From positions 1 to 56,426 of the forward strand of contig CAZTGD010000011.1 in the NCBI GenBank assembly GCA_964613055.1: DNA of 56,426 nt, given 5' to 3'. Source of the stretch: JAXGMQ01 sp964613055. Its GTDB lineage: Bacteria > Caldisericota > Caldisericia > JAAYUI01. Below are positions 33,643 to 42,074 of the stretch, piece by piece. How positions within the stretch are numbered: the stretch's first letter is position 1; each line of letters opens with the position of its first letter. The notes under the pieces are model-generated. The model saw nothing but the letters and a program-made list of their open reading frames with translations, searched no databases and was not told the origin of the DNA. The position numbers and the translations under genes are program-made.

Positions 33643-34709
33643 CAAGAGAAGATAGCGTTGATAAAGCAGTAACCACACTAAGAAACACAATGCACAAAAT
33701 ATCTAGCAACGAAGAGATACAGGAAATTATTAATGCAAAGGATGAGGTTATCAGTAGATACGGTAAACTATTCAATCCTGCAAACATCAAGGATATCAGC
33801 GTCGAAGAATTCTATAGTTTTCTTCTACCAAATAATAATAAACATTGGGGAGGATTATATCGAGCTGGCAAGCAACTGATCAATGTAATGGACGATGTAA
33901 GATCAACTCTTCTGGTGGTTCTTGACAGCAAGAGACCTTTATCTAACAGGATTGAGTACGCACTCCCAAAGGGAAGGGCTAAAGTAAGTGGTTTAGGAAA
34001 AGCGCTTTTAACTGCTGTAATGATGGTCACCTACCCAGATTTATATGGCGTGTGGAATACAACCTCAGAAGCGGGTTTGAAAGCATTGAACCTTTGGCCA
34101 GATTTTAAGCGTGGAGAATCTACCGGTTCAAAATATACTAAGATCAATCAAGTACTACTGGAACTATCTTCAAAAACAGGATTCGATCTCTGGACACTCG
34201 ATACTATATTCTGGGCAATGGTTTCACCGAGTGATGACGAACAAGGCGTTGATTCAAGCGCATCCCTAGAAACCTCGCCAACCCATGAGAATGAGAAACA
34301 AGGTGTATTCAGTTTTGAGAAACACCTGCAGGAGTTCCTTCACGAAAACTGGGATCAAATTGACCAGCTTCAGGAGTGGGAAATATTCCAAAGTGAGGGA
34401 GACATTGTGGGCATCGAATATCCTGCTGGTAGCATAGGAAGTATAGATATTCTTGCTAAGCACAGGAATAATAATAAGTGGCTTGTAATTGAGTTGAAAA
34501 AGGATCGGACATCCGATGCCACACTCGGTCAGGTTCAGAGGTACATGGGTTGGGTAATTAAGAACCTCGCTGAAACAGGAGACAAGGTTTATGGACTAAT
34601 TGTTGCGGGATCATTCACAGAAAAGATGAAATGCGCAATATATGCAACACAGAACATCAAATTGATGAGGTATAGAGTAAGTTTCGATCTTGAATATGAA
34701 AACATATAA
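33639..34709 (+). CDS. NucS/DUF91-like PD-(D/E)xK nuclease with N-terminal helical domain
   Basis: 356 residues; AAAGGAG lies 7 bases before the ATG, which overlaps the cinA stop. The C-terminal 130 residues fit the NucS/EndoMS-type endonuclease core: 'GSIGSIDILAKH' (D270), 'WLVIELKKDR' (E285, K287), then 'LGQVQRYMGWV'. The first 200 residues contain 'HWGGLYRAGKQL' and 'VSGLGKALLTAVMMVTYPDLYGVWN', resembling the helical DNA-reading domains found in some McrB-like and other restriction proteins. Residues 200-222 are a low-complexity linker. It is probably a DNA repair (mismatch) or defence nuclease. Coupling to cinA is unusual. Confidence 0.78.
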   Translation: MTREDSVDKAVTTLRNTMHKISSNEEIQEIINAKDEVISRYGKLFNPANIKDISVEEFYSFLLPNNNKHWGGLYRAGKQLINVMDDVRSTLLVVLDSKRPLSNRIEYALPKGRAKVSGLGKALLTAVMMVTYPDLYGVWNTTSEAGLKALNLWPDFKRGESTGSKYTKINQVLLELSSKTGFDLWTLDTIFWAMVSPSDDEQGVDSSASLETSPTHENEKQGVFSFEKHLQEFLHENWDQIDQLQEWEIFQSEGDIVGIEYPAGSIGSIDILAKHRNNNKWLVIELKKDRTSDATLGQVQRYMGWVIKNLAETGDKVYGLIVAGSFTEKMKCAIYATQNIKLMRYRVSFDLEYENI

Positions 34710-34748
34710 GATGTTGTGTCAGAATGATATAAAATATCCATCCTTAAC

Positions 34749-34776
34749 TTGTATAAAGGCTGGTTTTTGTAATACT
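34749..34776 (+). promoter_or_regulatory. Leaderless-type promoter of fetA
   Basis: TTGTAT (34749-34754), 16-base spacer, AATACT (34771-34776, within TAATACT), then 7 bases to the GTG at 34784. No ribosome site. Confidence 0.5.
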
Positions 34777-34783
34777 TAAAACT

Positions 34784-35503
34784 GTGAGTAATCAAACTAC
34801 GTCAAACCAAGATAATAAGTCTGCGATCAAACTTTCCGCAGTTTCATTCAAACCAAACGGCGTTGATGTGCTGAAAAACATCAATCTGACTGTTGAAAGG
34901 GGTGAGTTGTTCCCAATCATTGGCAGAACCGGTTCAGGCAAATCAACCCTGATTCGCATGATAAATCGATTATCAGACGCAGATTCAGGGACTGTATCTG
35001 TTCTGGGGAAGGATATCAATGACTGGCATGTTCAACTTCTACGCAGAACAGCTTGTATGATACCTCAATCTTTTGCCCTTCCCAACGTTAAAGTAGACGA
35101 GATCTTTAAATATGCTTCAAGCATCCTCGGTAAATCCTATAACGAGGATCAAGTAAAGGAGATGCTGGAAAGGGTTGAATTACCAGCAGATATTCTCGAA
35201 AAGAAAACAGGATCGTTGTCGGGTGGGGAGAAACAAAGAATCGTAACCCTTAGAACCCTCCTGGCACAACCTCAGATACTCCTTGCCGATGAACCAACAG
35301 CGAACCTCGATCCCGCTTCGTCTCGAATAGTTGCTAACATCATGCAGTCATTTGTAACAGAAGGGAAAACAGTCATCTGGATAACTCATGATCCAACACT
35401 CGCTTCTAAGTACTCAAAAAATGGCGTTCTTATTCACAAAGGCAGGATAATCGCAAGCGGTGACCTGAATGATCTTTCACAGCGAGAGGAGTATCAGGAA
35501 TGA
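34784..35503 (+). CDS. fetA: ABC transporter ATPase, FetA-like
   Basis: 239 residues, GTG start. Walker A is 'GRTGSGKSTL', the Q-loop is 'MIPQSF', the signature is 'LSGGEKQR', Walker B is 'ILLADEPT' and the H-loop is 'ITHDP'. It overlaps the permease gene by 4 bases. With its UPF0014-type partner it matches FetAB/YbbLM, which exports iron and helps resist oxidative stress in E. coli. The true substrate here (iron or another metal) is not proven by sequence. Confidence 0.88.
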   Translation: MSNQTTSNQDNKSAIKLSAVSFKPNGVDVLKNINLTVERGELFPIIGRTGSGKSTLIRMINRLSDADSGTVSVLGKDINDWHVQLLRRTACMIPQSFALPNVKVDEIFKYASSILGKSYNEDQVKEMLERVELPADILEKKTGSLSGGEKQRIVTLRTLLAQPQILLADEPTANLDPASSRIVANIMQSFVTEGKTVIWITHDPTLASKYSKNGVLIHKGRIIASGDLNDLSQREEYQE

Positions 35504-36285
35504 ACACTGAATACATTGACCTTAACTATGTGAATCTGGCTTTCACTCTGTTGATGGTTGCAGTTGCAATTACCTTTTCTATCGTTGAAAAACTACGTGA
35601 GGAAACAACCATCCTCATTGCAACACTCCGAACAGCTGTACAGCTTCTGGCTGTGGGATTTGTACTGAGATATGTCTTTATTTCACACAGATGGTACGTA
35701 ATCCTGGGTACTCTTGTGTTGATGAATCTGTTTGCGGGTTTCGATTCAGCCCGAAAGATACGCAACTTCAAGGCATTCTCAGTAGTAACGTTTTCAATTA
35801 TGATATCAGCATCTGTCACTCTGAGTGTTTTGATATTCCTTGTAATTCAACCTTCTCCATGGTTTGAGCCGGCCTATGTCATTGCACTCGGCGGGATGAT
35901 ACTCGGTAACACTATGAATGCCTGTTCTCTTTTCCTTGGACACCTTAAGGAGGATCTCATAGTGAGGAAGGCAGAGGTCGAGGGTCTACTGTCGCTTGGA
36001 GCGACACCCAGGCAAGCGAGTTTCGCCAGCATCAAGACCGCTCTCAAGCAGTCAATAACTCCGGTCATGAACTCGATGATGGTTGTTGGAATCGTATTTC
36101 TGCCGGGGATGATGGTTGGTCAATTGAGCGTCCAAGGAATCACACCGATATCTGCCGCCAAGTATCAAATAATGGTTATGTACATGATCCTTGGAGCAGT
36201 ATCTATATCCGTTTGGTTGTTGTCTTATTTCAGTATCAGGCTATTCTTCAATGACAGGTTTCAGCTGGATCTGCCATCAGAATAG
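35500..36285 (+). CDS. fetB: UPF0014 family permease, FetB-like
   Basis: 261 residues, about seven transmembrane helices. Family signatures: 'LRTAVQLLAVGFVLRYVF', 'IALGGMILGNTMNACSLFL' and 'GLLSLGATPRQA', the last being the coupling-helix region contacting the ATPase. 'MMVVGIVFLPGMMVGQ' is also conserved. The start overlaps the fetA stop (ATGA). It is the membrane subunit of the two-gene exporter. Its end is 10 bases from the convergent methyltransferase gene. Confidence 0.92.
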   Translation: MNTEYIDLNYVNLAFTLLMVAVAITFSIVEKLREETTILIATLRTAVQLLAVGFVLRYVFISHRWYVILGTLVLMNLFAGFDSARKIRNFKAFSVVTFSIMISASVTLSVLIFLVIQPSPWFEPAYVIALGGMILGNTMNACSLFLGHLKEDLIVRKAEVEGLLSLGATPRQASFASIKTALKQSITPVMNSMMVVGIVFLPGMMVGQLSVQGITPISAAKYQIMVMYMILGAVSISVWLLSYFSIRLFFNDRFQLDLPSE

Positions 36286-36295
36286 GCACTTTTAT

Positions 36296-37180
36296 CTAGA
36301 ACAACTTCAATTTTGCTTCTTCTATTCTATCTCTAGCCAATTCAACATAGGAAGTATTTGTATCATAACCAATGTATAATCTATCAGACTTAATAGCAGA
36401 TACACAGGTGGTTCCACTACCAACAAAGGGATCAAGGACGATGTCTTCCTTAAAGGAGTAAAGATTAATCAGTCTCCTTGGTAATTCTTCAGGATATGGA
36501 GCAGGATGACCAATACGTTTAGCAGAAACAGCAGGAAACGACCATAGGCTCTTTGTCCAAGAGAGAAACTCTTCTTTCCTTATTGTGTCACCACTTTCAC
36601 CCTTTTTTCTGGAAAAAGACCCTTTTGAAAAAACAAGGATATACTCATGAATATCCCTTAGAACTGGATTAGATGCAGACATCCAACTACCCCAAGCCGT
36701 AGAACTACTAGCACTAGCGCCCTTATCCCATATTATCTCCCCACGCATTAAAAATCCAATATCCTGCATCAACTGAATTATATAAGAATGAAGGGGTATG
36801 TATGGTTTACGTCCAATATTTGCAATATTGATACATGCTCTACCTCCTACAACAAGCACTCTGTAAGTCTCAGAAAAAACCCTTGAAAGCATCTGTAGAT
36901 AATCGTCCAATGAAAGATCGTCATCGTATTCTTTGCTTACATTGTATGGCGGTGATGTAACCATAAGGTGTACACTACGTGAAGGTATCTCGGACATATC
37001 CTCACTCGATTTCAAGAAGAGTTTGTTTGTTTCTCTGCAAGTGTTTTCTCTATACCCATCAATTTCGTCAGGATTATGTTTAAAATTACTATAAAGCTTA
37101 GAATTGTAGAACCTACTAGAATCGTGGTTAATTCTGCCTTTAGTTCCAAATTCACTTGTTTGTGTTTTTTGTTTTCTCAT
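36296..37180 (-). CDS. Beta-class DNA methyltransferase (type II RM)
   Basis: 294 residues. Catalytic motif IV 'TSPPYN' lies at residues 75-80, and the AdoMet motif I 'DPFVGSGTT' lies near residue 245. That order is beta-class, and S/TSPPY favours N4-cytosine (or some N6-adenine) methylation. A segment between them ('EIIWDKGASASSSTAWGSWMSASNPVLRDIHEYILVF', elements EIIWDKG and HEYILVF) is typical of the family. AAGGA lies 8 bases before the ATG, which overlaps the stop of the upstream restriction gene. The recognition site is not deducible. The pair is AT-rich relative to its neighbours. Confidence 0.9.
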   Translation of the reverse strand: MRKQKTQTSEFGTKGRINHDSSRFYNSKLYSNFKHNPDEIDGYRENTCRETNKLFLKSSEDMSEIPSRSVHLMVTSPPYNVSKEYDDDLSLDDYLQMLSRVFSETYRVLVVGGRACINIANIGRKPYIPLHSYIIQLMQDIGFLMRGEIIWDKGASASSSTAWGSWMSASNPVLRDIHEYILVFSKGSFSRKKGESGDTIRKEEFLSWTKSLWSFPAVSAKRIGHPAPYPEELPRRLINLYSFKEDIVLDPFVGSGTTCVSAIKSDRLYIGYDTNTSYVELARDRIEEAKLKLF

Positions 37181-38082
37181 GAAATTTTCCTTACATGTTT
37201 CTGAAGATACTCGATAAATATTCTAGCTTTTTTATCGAGTTCATTGAAATCAGTTGTTTTTATTATTGCTCTACCAATATCTTTCATTTCAGAAAATGAG
37301 GAGAAAAATACTCTACTTGAATGGATATTCTTCAGAAGCAATCTTTTTAACTCTAATACTGAATCAATCCTGATGAATCCTCTTTGTTCAGTTGATTTCA
37401 TATTTTTAGGGTCATTAGGATTGAGGTTTGGGTTTATTGACCAAAACCCTTGAATGATGCCTGATTGTTTAAGTAAATCCACTTTATTATAGTAACTTTC
37501 ATTTATTGGTGTATTTGTTAAAACAATGATAGGTATTGTATTAGATTCAATATTTGTTGTCCTAATTACAGCAGCCTTTCCTATTGCTTTAAGCATGGAA
37601 TCAGATCTTAACAAACCTGGTATTGCTGAGTGCTTATTATAGTCTGAATATAATTCTAATCTGGCATCAGAATGTAGCTCCCAATTCCACACCAAAGACA
37701 TTTTTACTTCAATAATACATATAATATCTTTTGCTTTTTTATAACGTCCTTTGCTTTTGCAGATAGCAATATCAGCGCCACTGTGTTTTGTTAAACCTAT
37801 TTCTTCGCAAATCACATTCCTAACAGGATAATACTCTGTATTAACTAAAATTGAAGATAATAATCTTATGCAGAATTCTTCAGTATATTTTCCAATATGG
37901 CTATTTCTGCTTTGCATAGTAACCCGATTGAAGTTGTAGTTTCTGGGGTAATATACTAGGTTACGTCCATCATCTAACTTACAGAATAATTTATCAATAG
38001 ATAAAAATTGTAATGATTCTTGAAGAAAATCGTGTTCCACTTTCTTAGACCAAAGTTCCATAATGCAACTAATATATTGCAT
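37177..38082 (-). CDS. Putative type II restriction endonuclease
   Basis: 301 residues from the ATG at 38082, which has AGGTGA 8 bases upstream. The frame runs further up to 38337, but that part lies antisense to the sigma factor gene and lacks a ribosome site. A PD-(D/E)xK-like core is visible: 'HSGADIAICKSKG' (Asp) followed by 'DIICIIEVKMSL' (E-x-K). The remainder does not match a family I know. Its position, coupled to a methyltransferase, makes it the likely cognate nuclease. The coding strand is AT-rich and rich in AAT/ATA codons compared with neighbours, suggesting transfer. Confidence 0.68.
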   Translation of the reverse strand: MQYISCIMELWSKKVEHDFLQESLQFLSIDKLFCKLDDGRNLVYYPRNYNFNRVTMQSRNSHIGKYTEEFCIRLLSSILVNTEYYPVRNVICEEIGLTKHSGADIAICKSKGRYKKAKDIICIIEVKMSLVWNWELHSDARLELYSDYNKHSAIPGLLRSDSMLKAIGKAAVIRTTNIESNTIPIIVLTNTPINESYYNKVDLLKQSGIIQGFWSINPNLNPNDPKNMKSTEQRGFIRIDSVLELKRLLLKNIHSSRVFFSSFSEMKDIGRAIIKTTDFNELDKKARIFIEYLQKHVRKIS

Positions 38083-38130
38083 TTTTATATCACCTGCAAG
38101 GCTATTCCTTTCATTTATTTCCCTAACATG

Positions 38131-38136
38131 TATACT
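38131..38136 (+). promoter_or_regulatory. Leaderless-type -10 box of the ECF sigma gene
   Basis: TATACT (38131-38136), then 7 bases to the GTG at 38144. The -35 region (CTTTCA/TTTCAT near 38108) is poor. If sigma-70 dependent, the transcript would start at the GTG. Confidence 0.5.
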
Positions 38137-38143
38137 CTCAACA

Positions 38144-38704
38144 GTGAAGCCGGAGAGAGTAGTTGAGATAGCAGAATCCGTTTCGATTGGAAACAACGAT
38201 TCATTTTCGGAGATCGTGGAGGAATACCAAGGATTCGTATATAACTTTGCGCTCAGATTGACAGGAAATCGTGAATCCGCATGGGATCTTTCGTCAGACG
38301 TGTTCATGCGAGTTCTCGCAAAGCTACACAAATACAACCCCAGCTACCCCTTCAAGTCATGGATTGGAAGGATAACGTACACACTTGGATTGAACTTCAT
38401 AAGAAAAAACAATCGCTCGATTCAACTTGAGGCGTTGGCAGGTGATATAAATTTCGAGGTGCCTGACAATGAGGATTCTCCAGAGAAACAGACTCTAACT
38501 GCGATCACAAAGGAGAAGGTACAGAAAGCAATCAACCTCTTAAAACCAGATTTCAAGGCTATAATTACACTCTGTGACATTGAAGAGATGAGCTACAAGG
38601 AAGCGGCAAGTATACTAAAAATCCCCCTTGGCACGGTTAGATCCAGATTGTTCAGAGCCAGAAGTGAATTAAAGGTAAAACTCAATGGAACAAAGGAACA
38701 ATAG
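38144..38704 (+). CDS. ECF-type RNA polymerase sigma factor
   Basis: 186 residues from the GTG at 38144. Region 2 spans about residues 20-85 ('YQGFVYNFALRLTGNRESAWDLSSDVFMRV', core LTGNRESAWDLSSDVF). Region 4 lies near the end ('EMSYKEAASILKIPLGTVRSRLFRAR'). The frame is open upstream to 38063, but the strong -10 box and the lack of a ribosome site support the GTG. It is followed, with a 20-base overlap, by a single-TM protein that should be its membrane anti-sigma. The target regulon is unknown; an envelope stress response would be typical. Confidence 0.9.
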   Translation: MKPERVVEIAESVSIGNNDSFSEIVEEYQGFVYNFALRLTGNRESAWDLSSDVFMRVLAKLHKYNPSYPFKSWIGRITYTLGLNFIRKNNRSIQLEALAGDINFEVPDNEDSPEKQTLTAITKEKVQKAINLLKPDFKAIITLCDIEEMSYKEAASILKIPLGTVRSRLFRARSELKVKLNGTKEQ

Positions 38705-39401
38705 ATTGAGTATGGAAGACGGAATGAAGCGAATATCAGACGAACAACTCAACGATATCCTTAAGGGGATGAAGGCTGATGCACCTAAGGGATTCTCACA
38801 GCATCTTATGCAGAGAATACGCAGTGACAAACCTAAGCGATCCCCTCTGACTTGGCTTCTACCGATATCTGTTGCAGTGGTTGCAGCGCTCGTAATCTTA
38901 ATATCAGTCAACATAAACCCCACAACAAACATAGCTTTGAATGGGAACGGAGTTATGGTTGACGATATTGCTCCAACCAGGGACATGGAAATTGATGAAG
39001 GCAGGGTTGATGAAGAAGTCTTTGGCATGAACTCTGAAAGTGTATCCGTCAACAGTTACTCCGTAAGAGCAATGGATATTCCCATTGGAGGGTATACATC
39101 ACCCCCTTCAGGCAGTACAGAGGTTTCAAACCTGGAAACCAGACTAACCAGTAACAGAAACATGACTGCCAGCATCGTCAGTGGAATCGTTGACAAAACC
39201 CACTTGAACACGTTGATGAACTCTCTCAGGGACTTTGGCAGTCTGTACATCAGAACCGACTCATACGGCAACTACCTCATAGACATGGGCATACACTACG
39301 AAAGGGTTGAGGAATTTGAAGACACCATCAACCCACTTCTTGATGAACTTAGCGAAGACGATCAGGGATCTGTTTTCATACGGGTCACAGCAGTCAGATA
39401 A
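38685..39401 (+). CDS. Putative membrane anti-sigma factor
   Basis: 238 residues. A cytoplasmic N-terminus of about 55 residues ('ISDEQLNDILKGMKADAPKGFSQHLMQRI') is followed by one transmembrane helix (LTWLLPISVAVVAALVILISV) and a 150-residue outside domain with an alpha/beta tail ('IVSGIVDKTHLNTLMNSLRDFG', 'YVRI'-like strands). There is no H-x-x-x-C-x-x-C zinc motif, so it is not a classical ZAS protein. It overlaps the sigma gene, the usual arrangement for a cognate regulator. AAAGG lies about 8 bases before the ATG; a second ATG at 38712 is possible. Confidence 0.7.
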   Translation: MEQRNNRLSMEDGMKRISDEQLNDILKGMKADAPKGFSQHLMQRIRSDKPKRSPLTWLLPISVAVVAALVILISVNINPTTNIALNGNGVMVDDIAPTRDMEIDEGRVDEEVFGMNSESVSVNSYSVRAMDIPIGGYTSPPSGSTEVSNLETRLTSNRNMTASIVSGIVDKTHLNTLMNSLRDFGSLYIRTDSYGNYLIDMGIHYERVEEFEDTINPLLDELSEDDQGSVFIRVTAVR

Positions 39402-39511
39402 CTTTTTGTCGCTGGAAACAGTTGAAAATAGACCTAGTTTATTAGGTCGCTGGTAACATATTTTTCATACAGGGCATTATGCACCCTTCCCTTAAAAAGG
39501 GGCATCACATC

Positions 39512-39703
39512 CTACTCGTCATTCCTGTTTCCTCTACGTTATTACTGTATCATCAAGGTCATTCACATTTTCTACGTCATTCCCGCGAAAGCGGGAATCC
39601 ATTAGAATTCTCGGGCACATCTGTTCAGCAATAATAGTTTATAATATCTCAATAAACTACTAGTTTTACGCTTGATTCCTGGTCAAGCTTGAATGACGAG
39701 GAG
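39512..39703. mobile_element. MITE-like element with terminal inverted repeats
   Basis: The left end CTACTCGTCATTC (39512-39524) is matched by the inverted right end GAATGACGAGGAG (39691-39703), with one mismatch in 13 bases. Inside lies a perfect hairpin ATTCCCGC-GAAA-GCGGGAAT (39579-39598), the core of a repeat family seen in many bacterial genomes, plus further copies of GTCATTC. No transposase is present. No target-site duplication is evident. Length 192 bases. Confidence 0.6.
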
Positions 39704-39855
39704 TATAATCCTCCGGGGGTGATAAGGAAGGCTTGGAGTTTTTTATGAAACCTGTGTGAATGTGTTAAGGGTATAGTACACTAAATATATTATAGTCAAA
39801 TGTGTGATGTTGTGATAATCGAACTCATGGTTGCATAACCATTAGCCTCCATTGC

Positions 39856-39883
39856 TTGACATATCTACAACCTGTAGTAGAAT
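39856..39883 (+). promoter_or_regulatory. Sigma-70-type promoter
   Basis: Perfect TTGACA (39856-39861), 16-base spacer, TAGAAT (39878-39883). The expected start near 39890 leaves a leader of about 22 bases to the ATG at 39913. The TTG at 39856 is therefore a promoter base triplet, not a start codon. Confidence 0.7.
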
Positions 39884-39912
39884 CTCATTCACGATTATTT
39901 GGGTTTTTTGGG

Positions 39913-40491
39913 ATGAAAGACAGAAGAAGACGATTTTTGCTGGCACTGATGAGACTGACCGAAAATGGGGCTACGCCTGTGCACTACTCAAAAATCGCTA
40001 AGGTCATGGATGTTAGCGAATGGTCTTCATATGACATGATGCTATCGCTTGTGGAGGAGGGACTGGCGATAAAAGTCTTTGAAAACACTAAAGGTCCAGG
40101 CAGAACAAGACTTCTTATTAACATAACAGATTCAGGCTTGATGAAGGTCAGTAAAATGGATATGGATGACTCACTTTCACGTTGCATTATTACCATGAAT
40201 TACGCGATGAGTCTGGCTCACATACACATCCCAGAATTATTGACCACCTTTCAACCATCAATCAATAGTGGTAAAAAATGGATCATACCTTTTTCATCAA
40301 TTCTCTTTGACAAGCTCAACTCTGAACTCGGCAATCATGGCGTGCCCATATGTGTAGTCGGCAATCTCTCAAAAGTCAGAGAGGTATTTTCCAACTCAGT
40401 AAAAAAGTTGAGTAAAACCCAATTGGTAAGTCTGGGTACCATCATAACAACATCATTGTTGATGTTTGGCAAGCCGGGAAAGATCATTTAG
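39913..40491 (+). CDS. Winged-helix (MarR-like) regulator
   Basis: 192 residues. An N-terminal winged helix-turn-helix has 'FLLALMRLTENGATPVHYSKIAKVM', then 'SYDMMLSLVEEGLAIK' and the wing 'GPGRTRLLINITDSGL'. The C-terminal half is helical ('CIITMNYAMSLAHIHIPELL') without a known ligand domain. The upstream ribosome site is poor (TTGGG stretch). It is followed 33 bases later by the radical SAM gene and may regulate it. The frame is open back to 39856, but that region is the promoter. Confidence 0.72.
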   Translation: MKDRRRRFLLALMRLTENGATPVHYSKIAKVMDVSEWSSYDMMLSLVEEGLAIKVFENTKGPGRTRLLINITDSGLMKVSKMDMDDSLSRCIITMNYAMSLAHIHIPELLTTFQPSINSGKKWIIPFSSILFDKLNSELGNHGVPICVVGNLSKVREVFSNSVKKLSKTQLVSLGTIITTSLLMFGKPGKII

Positions 40492-40524
40492 CAACATGCA
40501 TTTATTCACTGGAAAGGAGATTCC

Positions 40525-41946
40525 TTGAACGCGTTAGACACGATAAAGACAAGAGCAGGTCAGAAGATTGCAGAGTCTGTAGTGGGTTACATCAGGAATG
40601 GGAAAACGAATGAAAGACTCGACAATCTATTCAAAATAGCAAAGATTATTACCAGCAGGCCATGCGACAGGAGATTGCTTGAGATATTCAGAATGAACCT
40701 GCAGAAGGATAACAGCCCTCAAATGGATCTTCTTGATAGGATCCTCTCGAAGGACAAGCAGTGGGTACAGAAAGCGTTACTCAATTTTTTTGTGAACTCA
40801 CTGGTTGTAGGTAGGAGAAAAACACTTGAACTTGAGAAGAAGCACTCAATGACGCTACCTTTCTTCCTCCTAATCGATCCAACTGAGAGATGTAACTACA
40901 GGTGCAAAGGATGTTGGGCTGGTAATTTCAATGGTGAAGATATGCCTTATGATTTATTCGACAGCATACTCACCCAAGCCAAAGAAATGGGAATCTATTT
41001 CGTGACGATAAGCGGGGGTGAACCAACTCTTTATCAACATCTGTTTGATATCATGAAAAAACATGATGATATGAGTTTCCACTTCTACACAAACGGCTCT
41101 ATGCTGGCAAGGGAGGAGTTTGCAGATAAATTTGCCGAGGTAGGCAACGGTTTCTCCTGCATCTCCGTTGAGGGATTCAGGGATAAGACCAATGCGCGTA
41201 GGGGTGAAAAAGCCTGGGATAATGTGATGAAAGCCATGCACAACCTCAGCGAAAGGAAGATTGGATTTGGGATCTCATGTACGGCTACAAGACATTCTTA
41301 TCAGGAAATAACATCAGATGAATTCATGAACTTCATGGTCGACAAGGGTGTCCTTCTGGCATGGTACTTCATGTATATGCCCATCGGCAGAGATCCTGAT
41401 TTCAACATGATGCTAACCCCTGAGATGCGAAGGCATATGTGGAAAAGAACAAATGAGATTCGACATTCAAAACCAATTGTTGTTGCTGATTTCTGGAATG
41501 ATGGTCCGGTGACCGATGGATGTCTTGCGGCTGGTAAGAGATATCTGCACATAACATCAGACGGATCAGTGGAACCATGCGCATTCGTTCACTTCCACAA
41601 CAGGGATGATAATGTGAGAGATAAATCATTGCTTGAGGTTCTCAAGACATCCAAGCTATTCAAAGCCATGATGGAGGAACAGAACCCAGCATACGAAGGC
41701 AATCCTATGCGCCCATGCTGGATAGTAGACAGACCATGGAAACTCAGAGAAGCGGTCAGAAAATCGGGAGCTTCAGTATCTGAACAGGGATCGCAACCCC
41801 TCCTTGACCCTTCTATATACAAGGAGATAGACAAAAGAGCTCGAAAATGGAAACCCATCGCTAACCAGATATGGGATTCGATAGTCGAATACAACAAGAA
41901 ATATACTCATCTGACTGACATGGTCGATTATGAAAACAGAGGATAA
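40525..41946 (+). CDS. Radical SAM protein with SPASM-like C-terminus
   Basis: 473 residues, TTG start with GGAAAGGAG 5 bases upstream. The radical SAM cluster motif is C123-N-Y-R-C127-K-G-C130, preceded by 'FFLLIDPTER'. 'TISGGEPTLY' is the AdoMet glycine strand. C-terminal cysteines in 'DGCLAAGKRYL', 'VEPCAFVHFH' and 'MRPCWIVD' suggest an auxiliary cluster of SPASM/twitch type. The 110-residue N-terminal extension is helical and unfamiliar. Such enzymes modify peptides, proteins or lipids; no precursor peptide gene is visible nearby. It is probably co-transcribed with the winged-helix gene. Confidence 0.85.
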   Translation: MNALDTIKTRAGQKIAESVVGYIRNGKTNERLDNLFKIAKIITSRPCDRRLLEIFRMNLQKDNSPQMDLLDRILSKDKQWVQKALLNFFVNSLVVGRRKTLELEKKHSMTLPFFLLIDPTERCNYRCKGCWAGNFNGEDMPYDLFDSILTQAKEMGIYFVTISGGEPTLYQHLFDIMKKHDDMSFHFYTNGSMLAREEFADKFAEVGNGFSCISVEGFRDKTNARRGEKAWDNVMKAMHNLSERKIGFGISCTATRHSYQEITSDEFMNFMVDKGVLLAWYFMYMPIGRDPDFNMMLTPEMRRHMWKRTNEIRHSKPIVVADFWNDGPVTDGCLAAGKRYLHITSDGSVEPCAFVHFHNRDDNVRDKSLLEVLKTSKLFKAMMEEQNPAYEGNPMRPCWIVDRPWKLREAVRKSGASVSEQGSQPLLDPSIYKEIDKRARKWKPIANQIWDSIVEYNKKYTHLTDMVDYENRG

Positions 41947-42040
41947 ACTCGTTAATGCATAATCAAACTGGGGGTGTTTGAATATCGTCAAGTTGACTGT
42001 TTGACTGTGATTATTGGTTTCAGTTTGAACTGGCATTTAT

Positions 42041-42068
42041 TTGACTTAAGCGTCTTCATGACTACAAT
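42041..42068 (+). promoter_or_regulatory. Promoter of the rpsB operon
   Basis: TTGACT (42041-42046), 16-base spacer, TACAAT (42063-42068). The expected start near 42075 gives a leader of about 97 bases before rpsB. Confidence 0.7.
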
Positions 42069-42074
42069 CCCTGG

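Larger units (their letters stand above)
39402..39912. other. Gene-free region with hairpins and a mobile repeat
   Basis: About 510 bases without a supportable gene. It holds a weak hairpin GACCTA/TAGGTC (39431-39448) after the anti-sigma gene, the MITE-like element (39512-39703), and the promoter of the winged-helix gene near its right end. Confidence 0.7.

Noticed and set aside
38083..38337. Upstream extension of the restriction-endonuclease frame
   Set aside because: It is antisense to the sigma factor start, has no ribosome site, while ATG 38082 has AGGTGA at good spacing.
39856..39912. TTG start for the winged-helix gene
   Set aside because: The TTG is part of a perfect TTGACA-N16-TAGAAT promoter.
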